DNA of 64,000 nucleotides from the NCBI GenBank assembly GCA_037127315.1, contig JBBBDQ010001156.1, positions 2,204,001 to 2,268,000 of the forward strand, given 5' to 3'. Positions within the stretch are counted from its first letter, which is position 1. Each line of letters opens with the position of its first letter. Source of the DNA: Ascarosepion bandense (Eukaryota; Mollusca; Cephalopoda; Sepiida; Sepiidae). Shown in pieces: positions 1-9,525 of this stretch. Both the position numbers and the translations under genes were made by a program. The notes beneath the pieces are model-generated. The model saw nothing but the letters and a program-made list of their open reading frames with translations, searched no databases and was not told where the DNA came from.

Positions 1-324
1 GTTTAGAAAATTATCTGCTGTCTCGATACACTATATATATAGGAGAGTTCTGTAAGTTGCTTGAAGCATTGAGTATATTAGGTGTATGGGTAGTTTTCGA
101 AGACAATCAAAATGAGTTTAGTAAAATAAAGGAAGGTAAATGTGTTGGGTATTACCTATTTATTATACATTAATATTTCGAGATCAATGTGTCATCTTCA
201 GAATGATAGAAGAGCTTGATTTCACATCCGCTCTTGGACTGTGCCTTTCAACTAATGGTCATCTTTCGCTGCTACTGCTGCCATTCATTATAGTGTGTGT
301 GTGCGCGCGCGCGTTTGTGTGGGT
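1..324. other. Non-genic AT-rich flank
   Basis: No gene, RNA or recognisable transposon is visible. A short alternating GT/GC purine-pyrimidine tract lies near 293-318. The open frames are short and without recognisable motifs. Confidence 0.5.
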
Positions 325-378
325 ACGGTGATCATACGGTGTTTCAAGTTTATGTGGTCATAAGCCGTAAATGGTTGA
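325..378 (-). mobile_element. 5S-derived SINE head fragment
   Basis: Read on the minus strand, this matches the first ~50 nt of the 5S-like head of the SINE copy at 57507-57622. Both share the words ggtgatca, gtttcaa, tgtggtc and the flank atggttga. The rest of the SINE is absent, so this is a fragment. It is far too short to be a functional 5S gene. Confidence 0.5.
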
Positions 379-1235
379 CAGAACAGGATATACACTATTT
401 ACATTATTCGAACTACTGACCTCATCTTTGTTGCCATTTGTAAGAGGTTTCGGCATTTATACACTCCAGTGCTATGGAAGTTAGAACCGAAACCTTCACT
501 GGGGCATATCATTCTCATTTCTTGTGCAAAGCCAGTGATCGTAATAAAGGCCTAAAAAATGATAACTTCATAACTTGTAGGGAGCCGATCAATATTTATT
601 TATAGACTTAAGTATAAATTATTCTAATTATTAATTATATACTTTAATATAAAAATTATATTACCAAACCGTATTTCAATATTAAACACCTCAATAAAAA
701 TTGTTATGTCATAAAATCTTCAGTCTTCAGTACCACTCATTTGAACACTCACCAGTGGCATTGATTGAAAATACTCCTTCATTTTCATACTTTATTCTGA
801 CTTGTGAAGTCTCAGATTTCAGATCTAGAGGATATCATGAATTCCTCATCAATCCAAATTTAGTGGTGTACTTTCCAAAACCCAGCAACGATTCTACTGG
901 GGTGGGGTAGAAGGGCCACTGCCCATAATTTTGGCTGGCCCCTTGGATGCTTCCTACTTTTATAGGCTTCAAAATTTTATGAAATTGATTCGTCTTTGAA
1001 ATTAAAATCGAAATAATATAGCATTTATAATAACTTGGGTTTGTGTCAATCCAGCTGCCTTATTTGATGTTTTGCTTCAGGGTTATGGAGAAATAATAAT
1101 ATTTAAATTATTTCCTTATTTCAAAGTAGCTTCTTGATTATATGATCGGAATTTGTTGAAAACATAAACTAATTTTTTAGCTAATTTTTGTACGACTGTG
1201 GCGCCCACAGCATTTTGATTGATTTCGTTACATTA
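379..1235. other. Non-genic region
   Basis: No gene is recognised. Positions ~391-437 match one arm of the foldback at 20159-20247, sharing ttattcg and cctcatctttgttgcc. The remainder is AT-rich unique-looking DNA. Confidence 0.45.
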
Positions 1236-1550
1236 TTTTATTTTCGCATTTTTTTTTCTCGCATTTATTATTTGTACTTCAAAAAGGTTTTGTAGACGAA
1301 AAAAAATTAAAATTAACCTCTCCTGTGTTTCAACAGCTTGAGAGTAGAAAATAGGGCAAGAATAGATTAGGAGTCCACTACTATGAATGAAAAGTTATTC
1401 CGTTTAATCTAGAGAAGTACTCAAACTCATTCTTAAATTGTGTATACGATAGTGGTGGAGTATGACAATGAGACGCTACTTGACTTTGACCTCTCGCCCT
1501 CAGAAAAATCTCGGTCCCACTTTTACAGTTCTACTATTGCCACTAGTCAG
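1236..1550. repeat. Direct duplication, copy 1
   Basis: This sequence recurs diverged at 1795-2180. Shared words, in the same order, include acttcaaaaaggttt, caacagcttgagagt, gtccactacta and gaaaagttattccgttta. No product is recognised. Copy 2 has about 60 extra bases after the first shared block. Confidence 0.7.
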
Positions 1551-1794
1551 AGATATATGCATTCTGTTTCTACAAATTTTGATGTTTGATGTGATAACAT
1601 ATACATTTATTTTTAAAGACACATTTAAGGACCAGTTTGAAAGAAAAACAAACAAAATAAAACAACCAGATAAATAGAAACAGACATGTTGTTAGGGAGA
1701 GAAAGAGATTTAATATTCATATTTTCATATCTGAAAGAAGACGTTAATTAGAAACAATGTCCCCAATTTTTTTTTTTTGTTTTTTAATTTTTTG

Positions 1795-2180
1795 TTTTTT
1801 TCACATTTATTTTTTGTGCTTCAAAAAGGTTTTATAGAGGAAAAGAATCAGAGCAGACAAATCCCACTGTTCTGTTAGTATTGACATTATTATTAATACT
1901 TTGATTTTGATCTGACATTAACCTCTCTTGTGTTCCAACAGCTTGAGAGTGGAAAAGAGGGCAAGAATAGGTTGGAAGTCCACTACTATAAATGAAAAGT
2001 TATTCCGTTTAATTTAGTGAAGTAACATACTTCAAACCCATTCTTAAGTTGTGTATACTACAGCCGTGTAGATGAAAATGAAGACGCTGCTTAAGTTAGC
2101 CCCTTCATTCTGAGAAAAATTTCGTCCCCTAAGTGCCCCCACACTTTCAGAGTTCAACAATTGTCACTACCAAAACTAAA
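1795..2180. repeat. Direct duplication, copy 2
   Basis: This is the second copy of 1236-1550, offset by roughly 560-600 bp. It is longer because of an AT-rich insertion near 1855-1915. Divergence between copies is visible by eye, so the duplication is old. It could be two insertions of one unknown dispersed repeat rather than a local duplication. Confidence 0.7.
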
Positions 2181-3345
2181 ACGAAATATTCTAAATTGCA
2201 TAAATTTAACAAAAAACTTCTGTCACTCTTTATATTTTACTCTAAAACTATATTTCCACCCGTTCTTCTTTTATTTTTTCTAAAGTGAGGTTCACACTGT
2301 ACAAGGCAGGGGCCTATACGAGAATGAGGTTTACAGTATGAGATACTTCATTTATGTAGGAGGAAAATACGGTTAACAGTAGACTTAAGCCGGTTAAGAG
2401 TGGAGTAGAAACATTCTCTTGGAATGGGTTCTGCAGAGGAGTGATTAACGGAAAGCTGCTGCTTGAGTAGAACCAATGAAAGAGGGAATGCTTTACCACA
2501 ATGCACGCAGTCAGGTGGGTTCTAGCCGTGAAAATTGGAACTAGTGGGACACTTTCCATTGAAGAAGCGTTAGAGCAATGAGAGCTTTGCCACACCATGA
2601 CTTTAAGAGAAATGTTGGTGGGTAGAAAATAATTCGTCACCTACAAGGACGCTTTTGGACTCTATCGAGACAGGAAAAAACAAATATGACAACGGTACTC
2701 TATTGTAGGCCTGATCTGTTAAAGGTATATGATAGCAAGAGGAGTTAGGTATTTATCGGAGCGATACAGGGAACCGATAATTTTTACTGTATCTTTAGCA
2801 ATAAATCGTGTGTACGAGTTCTACTTGAGGTCAGAAGTGAATTTAAAGCCCAAGAAACGGGCCCTCCCTTAAGAAATATCCATTTATTGTGATTGGTAAT
2901 AGTTCCGGGTCGAATCGGCGATGATTGAATGTAACTAACTTGGAAATCATAAGTATGTGTCACCATAGAAACAAATATTAAATTAACAATAATTATTCTA
3001 TTCCCCCACTTAGTCTCGATAAAAAAATATCAAAATTTTTTTAAAAAGTTGACCAAGCAGTTACCACCCCATATCCTACCAATGCTAACCCGAAGGTCAG
3101 GCCACATACGTCCAACTACCAAGGAAGAATTACTACTAACTCCTTCTTTCAGTCCAACTATTAACTACCTGTTGAGACAATGTTCTTGAAATGTCGAAAC
3201 AAAATGCAAAATTTTGTAATAGTGTGTAGTTTTTACATGTTCTAAAGCAGAATTATAATAATAAATATATGTATTAATATATACCTCATAGCAGTGTTAT
3301 ATAACATTGAGTTGTGTTCTATTAACACTAATTAAATATTTATAT
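2181..3345. other. Non-genic region
   Basis: No recognisable gene or transposon. Minus-strand open frames at 2314-2640 and 2784-2966 show no motif I can name and no support for splicing or promoters. Confidence 0.4.
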
Positions 3346-3349
3346 ATCG

Positions 3350-3398
<49 letters not shown>
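3350..3398. repeat. (TA)n microsatellite
   Basis: An uninterrupted alternating TA tract directly precedes the nuclease-like remnant. Confidence 0.95.
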
Positions 3399-3401
<3 letters not shown>

Positions 3402-3844
3402 CCAAACTTGCTATCTCCTGCAACAGACTGGGAAACTGGGAACTAAGGGCCAATACAGGCTCAAGATTGAAATCCCCAGAGCAAATTGCCATCACAAAAC
3501 TTCGCCCAGATATAGTTTTCTTCTCACATAATTTGAAGAAGATAGTCTTGTGGGAACTTACGGTCCCCTGGGAAGAAAACGCAGAGGAAGCTCATGAAGG
3601 AAGAAGTTAAAATATGACGAACTGCTGGAAAGTTGCAGGGTTAAAGGCTGGAGGGCTAGCTGCACTCGTATAGAAGTGGGGACTAGAGGATTTGCAGCAA
3701 GGTCCTTATGCAAAGTCTTAACAGATATAGGGATAGTGGGAGTAAAAAAAAAAAAAAGCACTCATGTCCATAACCGAAACAGCGGAAAGAACAGCTAATT
3801 GGTTATGGATCAAAAGAGAGTGTGCCTGGATTCCAAATTGTTAG
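3399..3844 (+). pseudogene. PD-(D/E)XK-like nuclease domain of a retroelement (one frameshift)
   Basis: The frame reads a domain of about 145 residues. It has the signature RPDIVFFS followed about 10 residues later by an ELTVPWEEN block, then an EEAHE helix. After a 1-nt loss near 3598-3602 the reading continues in another frame to 3842 with KGW, IEVGTRGF and NWLWIKR motifs before TAG. I know this motif set from proteins annotated with retrotransposons in many animals. The RPD...ExT spacing resembles restriction-like endonuclease folds such as the REL-endo domain of R2/NeSL-type LINEs, but family assignment is inference. No reverse transcriptase is found upstream, where the TA tract begins, so the element is 5' truncated. 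Apart from the single frameshift the frame is open, which suggests fairly recent loss. Confidence 0.5.
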
Positions 3845-4522
3845 CTAAAATTCCCTGAAATTCTGCGTCTGAGTTAATGTTTCGGACGAGCTCATGTGCG
3901 GTTCGCCTCTAAATGGAAAGTGGCTCTGACTGTCGCCAATCAGAAGCATTTGCAAGGTTTCGTACCGGGCCTAAACGTAATCTTCCAGTGTCTGAAAGCG
4001 CTTATCGCGGGTGGGCCAGAAACTGATCATCTCAGTGTGTGTCATTAAAAATGTCAGAAAAATATTATGGTAAATTTCTGTATAAAATTTTACAGAAAAT
4101 ATTTTTTATATAATTCATGTTCTAAAATCATGTTCATATTCAGTGATAGTATTGCATAATGACTGTCAGTTTATAACCTGAAACGATGTTTAGACTTGAT
4201 AAGGCAAACTGACAGGGTGTTGATTTTTATGTATGTATTTATGTGTCTTTTTATCAATAAATATATTAAATCCATTGATCTATCTATCAATTTAGGATGA
4301 ATTTGATCCCTTAAAATTCTTCGATAGTCCTGACTGTTGATTTTAGTGAACTTATTTCAATTATATCTGTAAATAACAACAATTAAAAAAAAGAAGTACT
4401 ACTAATATTAAATCAACAACCAAAGAAATCGACAAGCTTTTGGCAGTTTAATCAAATTTGTCAAATTATGTTATTATGATACCAGCTGTATCTATTATTA
4501 TGTTCATCCCTACTATATATAT
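3845..4522. other. Non-genic region
   Basis: Positions 3845-4040 may be the 3'UTR of the nuclease-bearing element, as the sequence is less AT-rich than the DNA beyond. Nothing else is recognised. Confidence 0.3.
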
Positions 4523-4523
4523 A

Positions 4524-5632
4524 TCTTCTTCTTCTATGTGCCCTGTCCTTTCAGGACGTAGGCGATCATGGTTCTCCACGTCTCCCTATCTCTTGTGGCT
4601 CCTAATATGTTTGTTCCCGTTATTCCTGTCAGCCCCCGTTCCGTCAACCACTTGATCAGGCCCTGCAAATATGTTATCCGCTGCCTTCCTCTGTCTCTTT
4701 CCTTCTATCTGGCCAGTCAGTATAAGGTTCTCCAGGCTCTCCTTCCTCAATGCGTGTCCCAGGAACTTCAGTTGTCTCTTCCTGATGCTCAGTATCAATT
4801 TCCGCTTTGTTGCCATTCTTTCCAACACCTCATCGTTGCTTGCATGTTCAGTCCATGATATCCGCAGCATCCTTCTGTAGAACCACATTTCCGCTGCTTC
4901 CAGTTTTGTCCTCATTTTCGATGATATTGTCCATCATTCGCTGCCGTATGGAAGAACTGACATCACGTAGCAGTCCAGCACTCTTTTCTTTGTTTCCAGT
5001 GAGATTTTCCTGTGTGTTAGTATTTTGTTCAGCTTCTGGAAAGCGTCCTTTGCCATGCCAATTCGCCTTCGGATCTCCGTGTCGCACTTTCCATCTTCAG
5101 TTAGGACACTTCCTAGGTATTTAAATTTTCGTACTTGTTTGATTCTGGTATCTCTTACATTTATTTGGCATTTTGGGTTGTACCTTTTGCTGATGACCAT
5201 GCACTCAGTTTTCTTAAAGTTTATTTGTAGTCCTTTTTTGTCGCTCTCCACCGCTACCTTCTGTATGAGGTCTTGTAGTTTACATTCCGTATCCACAATC
5301 AGCACTCTGTTGTCTGCGTACCTTATGTGTTCAAGTTGTGTCCTCCAACAACAAATCCTGGCGTGTCATCTAGGGTCCTCAAGATATTCTTGCTGTACAG
5401 GTTGAACAAATCCGGTGAAAAGACACATCCTCGTCTTACGCCTCTTTCTATCTTTGTAAATCTACTGAGATCGTTGCCTGTCCGTATGCAAGCCGTTTGG
5501 TGCCAGTAGAGATTCTTGATTACTCTTATGTCTTTGCTGAAAATGTCGAGGCTGCCGAGCATCTCCATCAATTCTTTGTGTCCTATCTTGCCGAATGCCT
5601 TCGCATAGTCAATGAAACATAGGTACAAATCT
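4524..5632 (-). pseudogene. LINE-R: RTE-like reverse transcriptase, 5' truncated, decayed
   Basis: Minus-strand frames give the RT palm from motif A (FIDYAKAF near 5610) through motif B (RRGCVFSPDLF), a catalytic box that reads YADN instead of YADD near 5315, then KYLGSVLTEDG. The RTE-type C-terminus follows: SVLPYGSE, EMWFYRRMLRISWTEH, RKRQLKFLGH and LTGQIEGKR. At least two frameshifts split it, and the second catalytic Asp is lost. The 3' end at ~4524 carries a short GAA repeat after a GTCCTGAAAGGAC hairpin, the tandem-repeat tail usual for RTE elements. The 5' end is cut inside the RT, leaving no endonuclease. Clade assignment is from motif recall. Confidence 0.8.
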
Positions 5633-5635
5633 TAT

Positions 5636-6140
5636 TACTGAAAATCCCAAAGATTAACGAAATGGTTTTAACAACCGACATATTTAATTTATTTGTTTTT
5701 AATCGATACTCATATTTTAGTAGATATACTATTTTTATTCAAACAGTAAATTTATTTCTACCGGCCTGATTATTTCCGATATATTTTGTTCCGAAAATGT
5801 GTACCATTCGGTAGGATTCTAACCTGCAAATCCTATCAATATGGGGGAAGCTACCAGTTGATCTGGTGCGTCTTAGACCACGAAATATTACACAATCTAA
5901 TCGTAGTCAGATCATACCTTATATAACACAATTTTCGATTCTACGTAAATAAGCATCTCTGCTCTGAAATATATTATAATGTCAACAAATGTTACGAGAA
6001 ATCCAAAATATTAATGAAATGGGCTTAACAACCGACATATTTAATTTATTTGTTTGAACATTATTTCTAATCCATACTAGTATTTGAGTAGATATTCTGT
6101 TTTTAATCAAACTATATATTTATATTTTTATTTCGGCCTG

Positions 6141-6145
<5 letters not shown>
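5636..6145. repeat. Direct duplication of ~140 bp
   Basis: Positions ~5640-5775 and ~5998-6145 share ttaacaaccgacatattta, ttatttgttt, agtagatat and cggcctgatta in the same order, about 360 bp apart. The second copy runs directly into a TA tract. The intervening DNA is unique-looking. No gene is recognised. Confidence 0.65.
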
Positions 6146-6190
<45 letters not shown>

Positions 6191-6388
6191 TGGATAAATT
6201 TGGCCCATTAATTTTTGTAAGAATTTGGTCTGACGAGCGGTTGACCTCACGAAAATCATATTACCTGTGGATTTATAAAAACATCCAACTTTTGTTCTTG
6301 ATTATAATATTCTGTTAAATTTGAATATACAGTTCTCTTTGGATTTAATCTCCTGTGAAATTTTCCTTACCAAGTGCCAAGGATTCTA

Positions 6389-6438
<50 letters not shown>
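6145..6438. repeat. Two (TA)n microsatellites
   Basis: Alternating TA tracts lie at about 6145-6187 and 6391-6437, separated by about 200 bp of AT-rich DNA with no gene. Confidence 0.9.
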
Positions 6439-6439
<1 letters not shown>

Positions 6440-6441
<2 letters not shown>

Positions 6442-7345
6442 ACATTTAAATTGGTTATAAATTATAATTCATTTCAATGAGCTTAATTAGCACATTTTAT
6501 CAGACCACACAATATTCCTTCCATTTGGTACAAAATATTTTGCCGGATTAAGCATTTTCTTTAACTGAAGAGAGAGATGAAAAAATAAAAAATAAAAAAA
6601 TAACAAGAAGGAAAAAAAGAGAAAAAAGGAAAAGATAGTCAGGACAGAGGCATTGGTGTCAGATTAGCTGGGCTATTCAGACCAGTACATTGTCTTTATG
6701 TATAGGGATATATAAAAATTTGCTTGTATACTTATATATTTATATTTATATGTGTATATATGGATGTGTATACATTTATGCGTGGATCCGCTCCTCATAA
6801 GATTGCGAGTTTGTGAACACAATAATTGTGTGCGGATATAAATAGATGAATGTATGTATGAAGAACACATTTATCATTATATGTACGTATGGATGTGAGG
6901 ATGTATGTAAGTATGAAAATATATGCGTATTTCGGCAGTATGTGTGAGAATTACTAGCGTATTTATATTTATATAACACTATTGATCCGCGCGGAAATCC
7001 CGTCTTTATGAAATGTATATATGTGAGTATACCAACGCAAGATCCGTATGTAGACATGAAAAAGTATAGGTCGGTAAGTATGTATAAGCATAAAAAAGTC
7101 ACGTTTGTAGGTATATGTGGGGATGTGCGCATATGTGTATAGGGATATATGTTAGTGTACATGGGTGGGTTGATTTGTGTGGTTACACATACACACGTAT
7201 CCATAGAATAAGGAATAAACACTTAATGACTTAGCGGTCGGAATCTTCACGACTGGTCTGAATAGCCCCAGCGAAATGAGCGAATTAAGCTCGTTGAAAT
7301 GAATTATTATTTACAACCAATTTAAATGCGTTGAGTTTTCCTTTA
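6440..7345. mobile_element. Inverted-repeat (foldback) element, unclassified
   Basis: The left outer arm (~6440-6505) and right outer arm (~7275-7340) are reverse complements over about 65 nt. Shared words are catttaaattggtt, aattcatttcaa and gagcttaatt. Inner arms GGGCTATTCAGACCAG (~6667) and its complement (~7250) also pair. The interior is TATG/TGTA-rich and holds open frames (minus 6776-7222) of low complexity with no motif. The structure suits a foldback DNA transposon or inverted fragments of a larger element. Target duplications were not identified. Confidence 0.5.
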
Positions 7346-7458
7346 TAAATAACATATTGCTCTGGATAACATCCATTGAGCTCTCTGTATAAATATAACA
7401 CTTAATATTTTATATGAAGTTGATCTTGTTGGATTATCCTCGCCGTTTACGGCCTGGA

Positions 7459-7480
7459 TATATATATATATATATATATC
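7459..7480. repeat. (TA)n tract before the HHR dimer
   Basis: A TA tract flanked by CTGGA and TCCAG, so it could fold as a hairpin. It lies immediately 5' of the tRNA-like head at 7486. Confidence 0.8.
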
Positions 7481-7569
7481 CAGTCCGAGTGCACATAGCC
7501 CAGAGGTAGAATCGCCGAATGACGCCAATTCGGTCGGGTTTCAATCCTGGGTTAAAAGCAATCGGAGTC

Positions 7570-7620
7570 TAACTGTACTGATGAGCTGTGATACAGCAAA
7601 ACATATCTGTCTGCGGATGA
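7570..7620 (+). ncRNA. Hammerhead ribozyme motif A1 (likely inactive)
   Basis: Core CTGATGA is at 7578-7584, perfect stem II GCTGTGATACAGC at 7585-7597, and cleavage triplet GTC at 7609-7611. The conserved GAAA is changed to AAAA at 7598, removing the G12 general base, so self-cleavage is not expected. Confidence 0.65.
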
Positions 7621-7869
7621 CTATTTACGCTCTCACACCCTGATTGAGCACTCTGGAAGAATGGTAGACTTTGAAAAACAGTAGCTACTCTGGCATGTAC
7701 GCATCGCTCATTCACTAATGAATTAGACCACTCTGGCTATTGGGCGTGTATAATGATAATATACGCGCTAAAATGTCTTCTTCTACCGAGTGCCCATAGC
7801 CCGGAGGTAGAATCGCCGACTGACGCCAATTTGGTCGGGTTTCAATCCTGGGTAAAACAATCGGATTCT

Positions 7870-7920
7870 TACCGTACTGATGAGCTGTGATATAGAGAAA
7901 CAGATCTGTCTGCGGATGAT
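7870..7920 (+). ncRNA. Hammerhead ribozyme motif A2 (core intact, stem II weakened)
   Basis: Core CTGATGA is at 7877-7883, GAAAC at 7897-7901 and GTC at 7908-7910. Stem I pairs CCGTA (7872-7876) with TGCGG (7911-7915) over five pairs, including one G-U. Stem III is tiny: CAG, a two-base loop, CTG. Stem II has a G-U and a G-A pair where copy A1 and the copy at 32.9 kb pair perfectly. All core residues needed for catalysis are present. Confidence 0.7.
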
Positions 7921-7964
7921 TTTATATATATATATATATATATACCTATGTGTGTTTTGTTTGA

Positions 7965-8043
7965 TTCATTATTAATAATAATGATTTAGTGATACAAGTT
8001 TTACAGATAGCTATATAGGGCAAGTATAGCTAGATTCATTCCT
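7965..8043 (-). mobile_element. 5S/tRNA SINE, 3' tail (split by LINE-J)
   Basis: This matches the tail of the 5S-headed SINE at 57304-57430, sharing ataatgatttagtgatac and the ccttttc/ccttttg block. It continues beyond the LINE insertion at 8404-8624. On the minus strand the order is 5S head, tRNA-like, LINE insertion, tail. Confidence 0.55.
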
Positions 8044-8403
8044 TTCCCAAGTTTTTTTTTTTTAATCATTTCACCCCAAGCAGGGCATTCCATTGCCACT
8101 ATTGCGCATGGGGCTACATAGAGGAAGGTAAAGAGGAGGAGTGGTTAGGTGTAGGAAATGTCAGAAGGAAGGTGATAGATGGGTAAGGATACCGAGGATG
8201 AGGGTTGGGCAGATGGGAAGAGTGTTTGAAAGAATGGGAGCGAGTTAGTGTGTTAGGAGGTGTCTACTGACCTTACATTTAAACTCCTGGAGATTGTAGC
8301 CGTCGGGGAAGCAATCATGTGGAAGGGAATTCCACAGTCGAGAAGTGCGAGAAAAGGAACTGTTGGAGTAGAAGTTGCGGTTGCATTTTATCGGTTTCAC
8401 TAA
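8044..8403 (-). mobile_element. LINE-J 3' fragment, inserted in a SINE
   Basis: The minus strand encodes the last ~40 residues of the LINE-J ORF (…FPDGYNLQEFK… equivalent) and the 3'UTR ending in the conserved TAGCCCC…GGGGTGAAATGATTAAA tail with an A-run (seen here as the T-run at 8049). It is heavily 5' truncated, as usual for LINE insertions, and sits inside the 5S/tRNA SINE, so it is younger than that SINE. Confidence 0.85.
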
Positions 8404-8624
8404 TTTACACGTCAGTAATTATAAAGAATCCAACAGTATTTAGGACTCGGCTCTCTAATTAGCAATTCCGAACAATTATTCCTTACACCCCTTTGCACAG
8501 CCGAGCTTAAAGCACCTGCCATTCACAAGTGGTAAGCCATCTAGGTAATGACCAGGCTCGACGTTGCTTAATTTCAGTGATCGTACGGGAACTGGTTGTT
8601 CAACGTGATGTCACTGTAAGCCAG
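8404..8624 (-). mobile_element. 5S/tRNA SINE, head part
   Basis: On the minus strand, ~8624-8515 resembles 5S rRNA (complements of CATCTAGGTA, GACCAGGCTCGAC and TTGCTTAATTTC, equivalent to the 5S internal control region). A tRNA-like stretch with a degenerate B box (GAGTCC near 8455) follows. The 5S part is diverged at many conserved positions, so it is a SINE head rather than a 5S gene. Confidence 0.7.
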
Positions 8625-9009
8625 GTGTATTTCCGACAGTCTGTGGCATGTGCTTCCAATTCCGATTATAATCATCGGTCACACTGAAATGCCTTATTAA
8701 CGCGTTTTAGACAGATAATAAACCTTGGGTATTTTAGTGCGGTATTTTGTTAATTTCTACAAGGAATTACTAACTAATTTTCTATTTAACTTATTAAATT
8801 TTCAAATTTCCGAAATTCCGTGTATATTTATTTATAAAGCTGATTATGTATACATATATAAACACTACCGGCCAGATTCATCAGATGAATTCATAAATAT
8901 TTAATAATTACCTATATTGCAATTTCATCAATGAAAGAATGAAGAAAATTTAGGGTGATTCGGATGAGTTCATCTCTGCTTCCTTGCCTTGTAAAAATTT
9001 GCAAAGTAA
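8625..9009. other. Non-genic region
   Basis: AT-rich DNA. I see no gene, RNA or known repeat. Confidence 0.4.
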
Positions 9010-9110
9010 TAATCACAAAAGAACTATTCTATTTTCATTTGGCAATAAATAGTAAAAATAGTATGAAATACATCATTTCTTAAAAAAACTGGGGTGATAT
9101 GGTAATGGAT
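9010..9110. repeat. Dispersed repeat, copy 1
   Basis: Shares ttggcaataaata, tagtatgaaatacatcatt and aactggggt with 35871-35990. Family unknown. Confidence 0.6.
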
Positions 9111-9127
9111 TCATATCTATACATACG

Positions 9128-9405
9128 TATGAATGATTTTCTAAGCGTAGTTTAGATGTCGTCACAAGGCCGAAAGTGTAGAGCATCCAGTAAAAATCGA
9201 ACTCACTTCTTATTTGTAACTGTTCTCGCGAGACAAGCTTGTTAACCATTGCTACACGTTGAAGTTCCGATGATTTTCTAAACGTAGATGTAGCACACGA
9301 CCGAAGGTGTGAAGCAATCAGTGAGGATCAAACTCACTCTTCAGACGTAATTTGTCCAGCGAGACAAGCTTTTAAAATCATTGTACCATTGCCCCAATAC
9401 ATACG
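9128..9405 (-). mobile_element. tRNA-related SINE, two tandem copies (family C)
   Basis: Two units (~9128-9265 and ~9270-9405) share gattttctaa, ccgaa.gtgt and gagacaagctt. On the minus strand each has an A-box-like stretch with caagcttgtctcgc and a B-box-like GAGTTTGATCC or GAGTTCGAT. A related head occurs at 62516-62560. No poly(A) or target duplication was found. Confidence 0.55.
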
Positions 9406-9525
9406 TATTTATGTATACCATTCACAATGGAAAGGTAACAGATTCGTATTTCTTTGATGACCATTAGAGCAAATTCGTACGAAAGAGGTTCTACCTGCAT
9501 TTGAACTCGTTTCGATGATTCTGAT

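Larger units (their letters stand above)
7486..7945 (+). mobile_element. HHR element dimer A (tRNA-like head plus hammerhead, about 300-nt unit)
   Basis: Two direct units begin at ~7486 and ~7788. Each opens with a tRNA-like region: an A-box-like TAGCCCAGAGG at 7496 in unit 1, a B-box-like GGTTTCAATCC at 7538, and TAGCCCGGAGG in unit 2. A hammerhead motif follows about 30 nt later. Unit 1 continues with ~170 nt of unique sequence before unit 2. Unit 2 ends just after its hammerhead and runs into a TA tract at ~7922. Distance between the two predicted cleavage sites is 299 nt. The B unit at 42431-42895 has the same layout. Known metazoan retrozymes are tandem hammerhead units of a few hundred nt. 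A tRNA-derived SINE that picked up a hammerhead is the other reading. Confidence 0.75.

Noticed and set aside
7490..7560. Functional tRNA gene
   Set aside because: A and B boxes are present but no cloverleaf with proper anticodon and acceptor pairing is apparent. Copies are repeated with a hammerhead.
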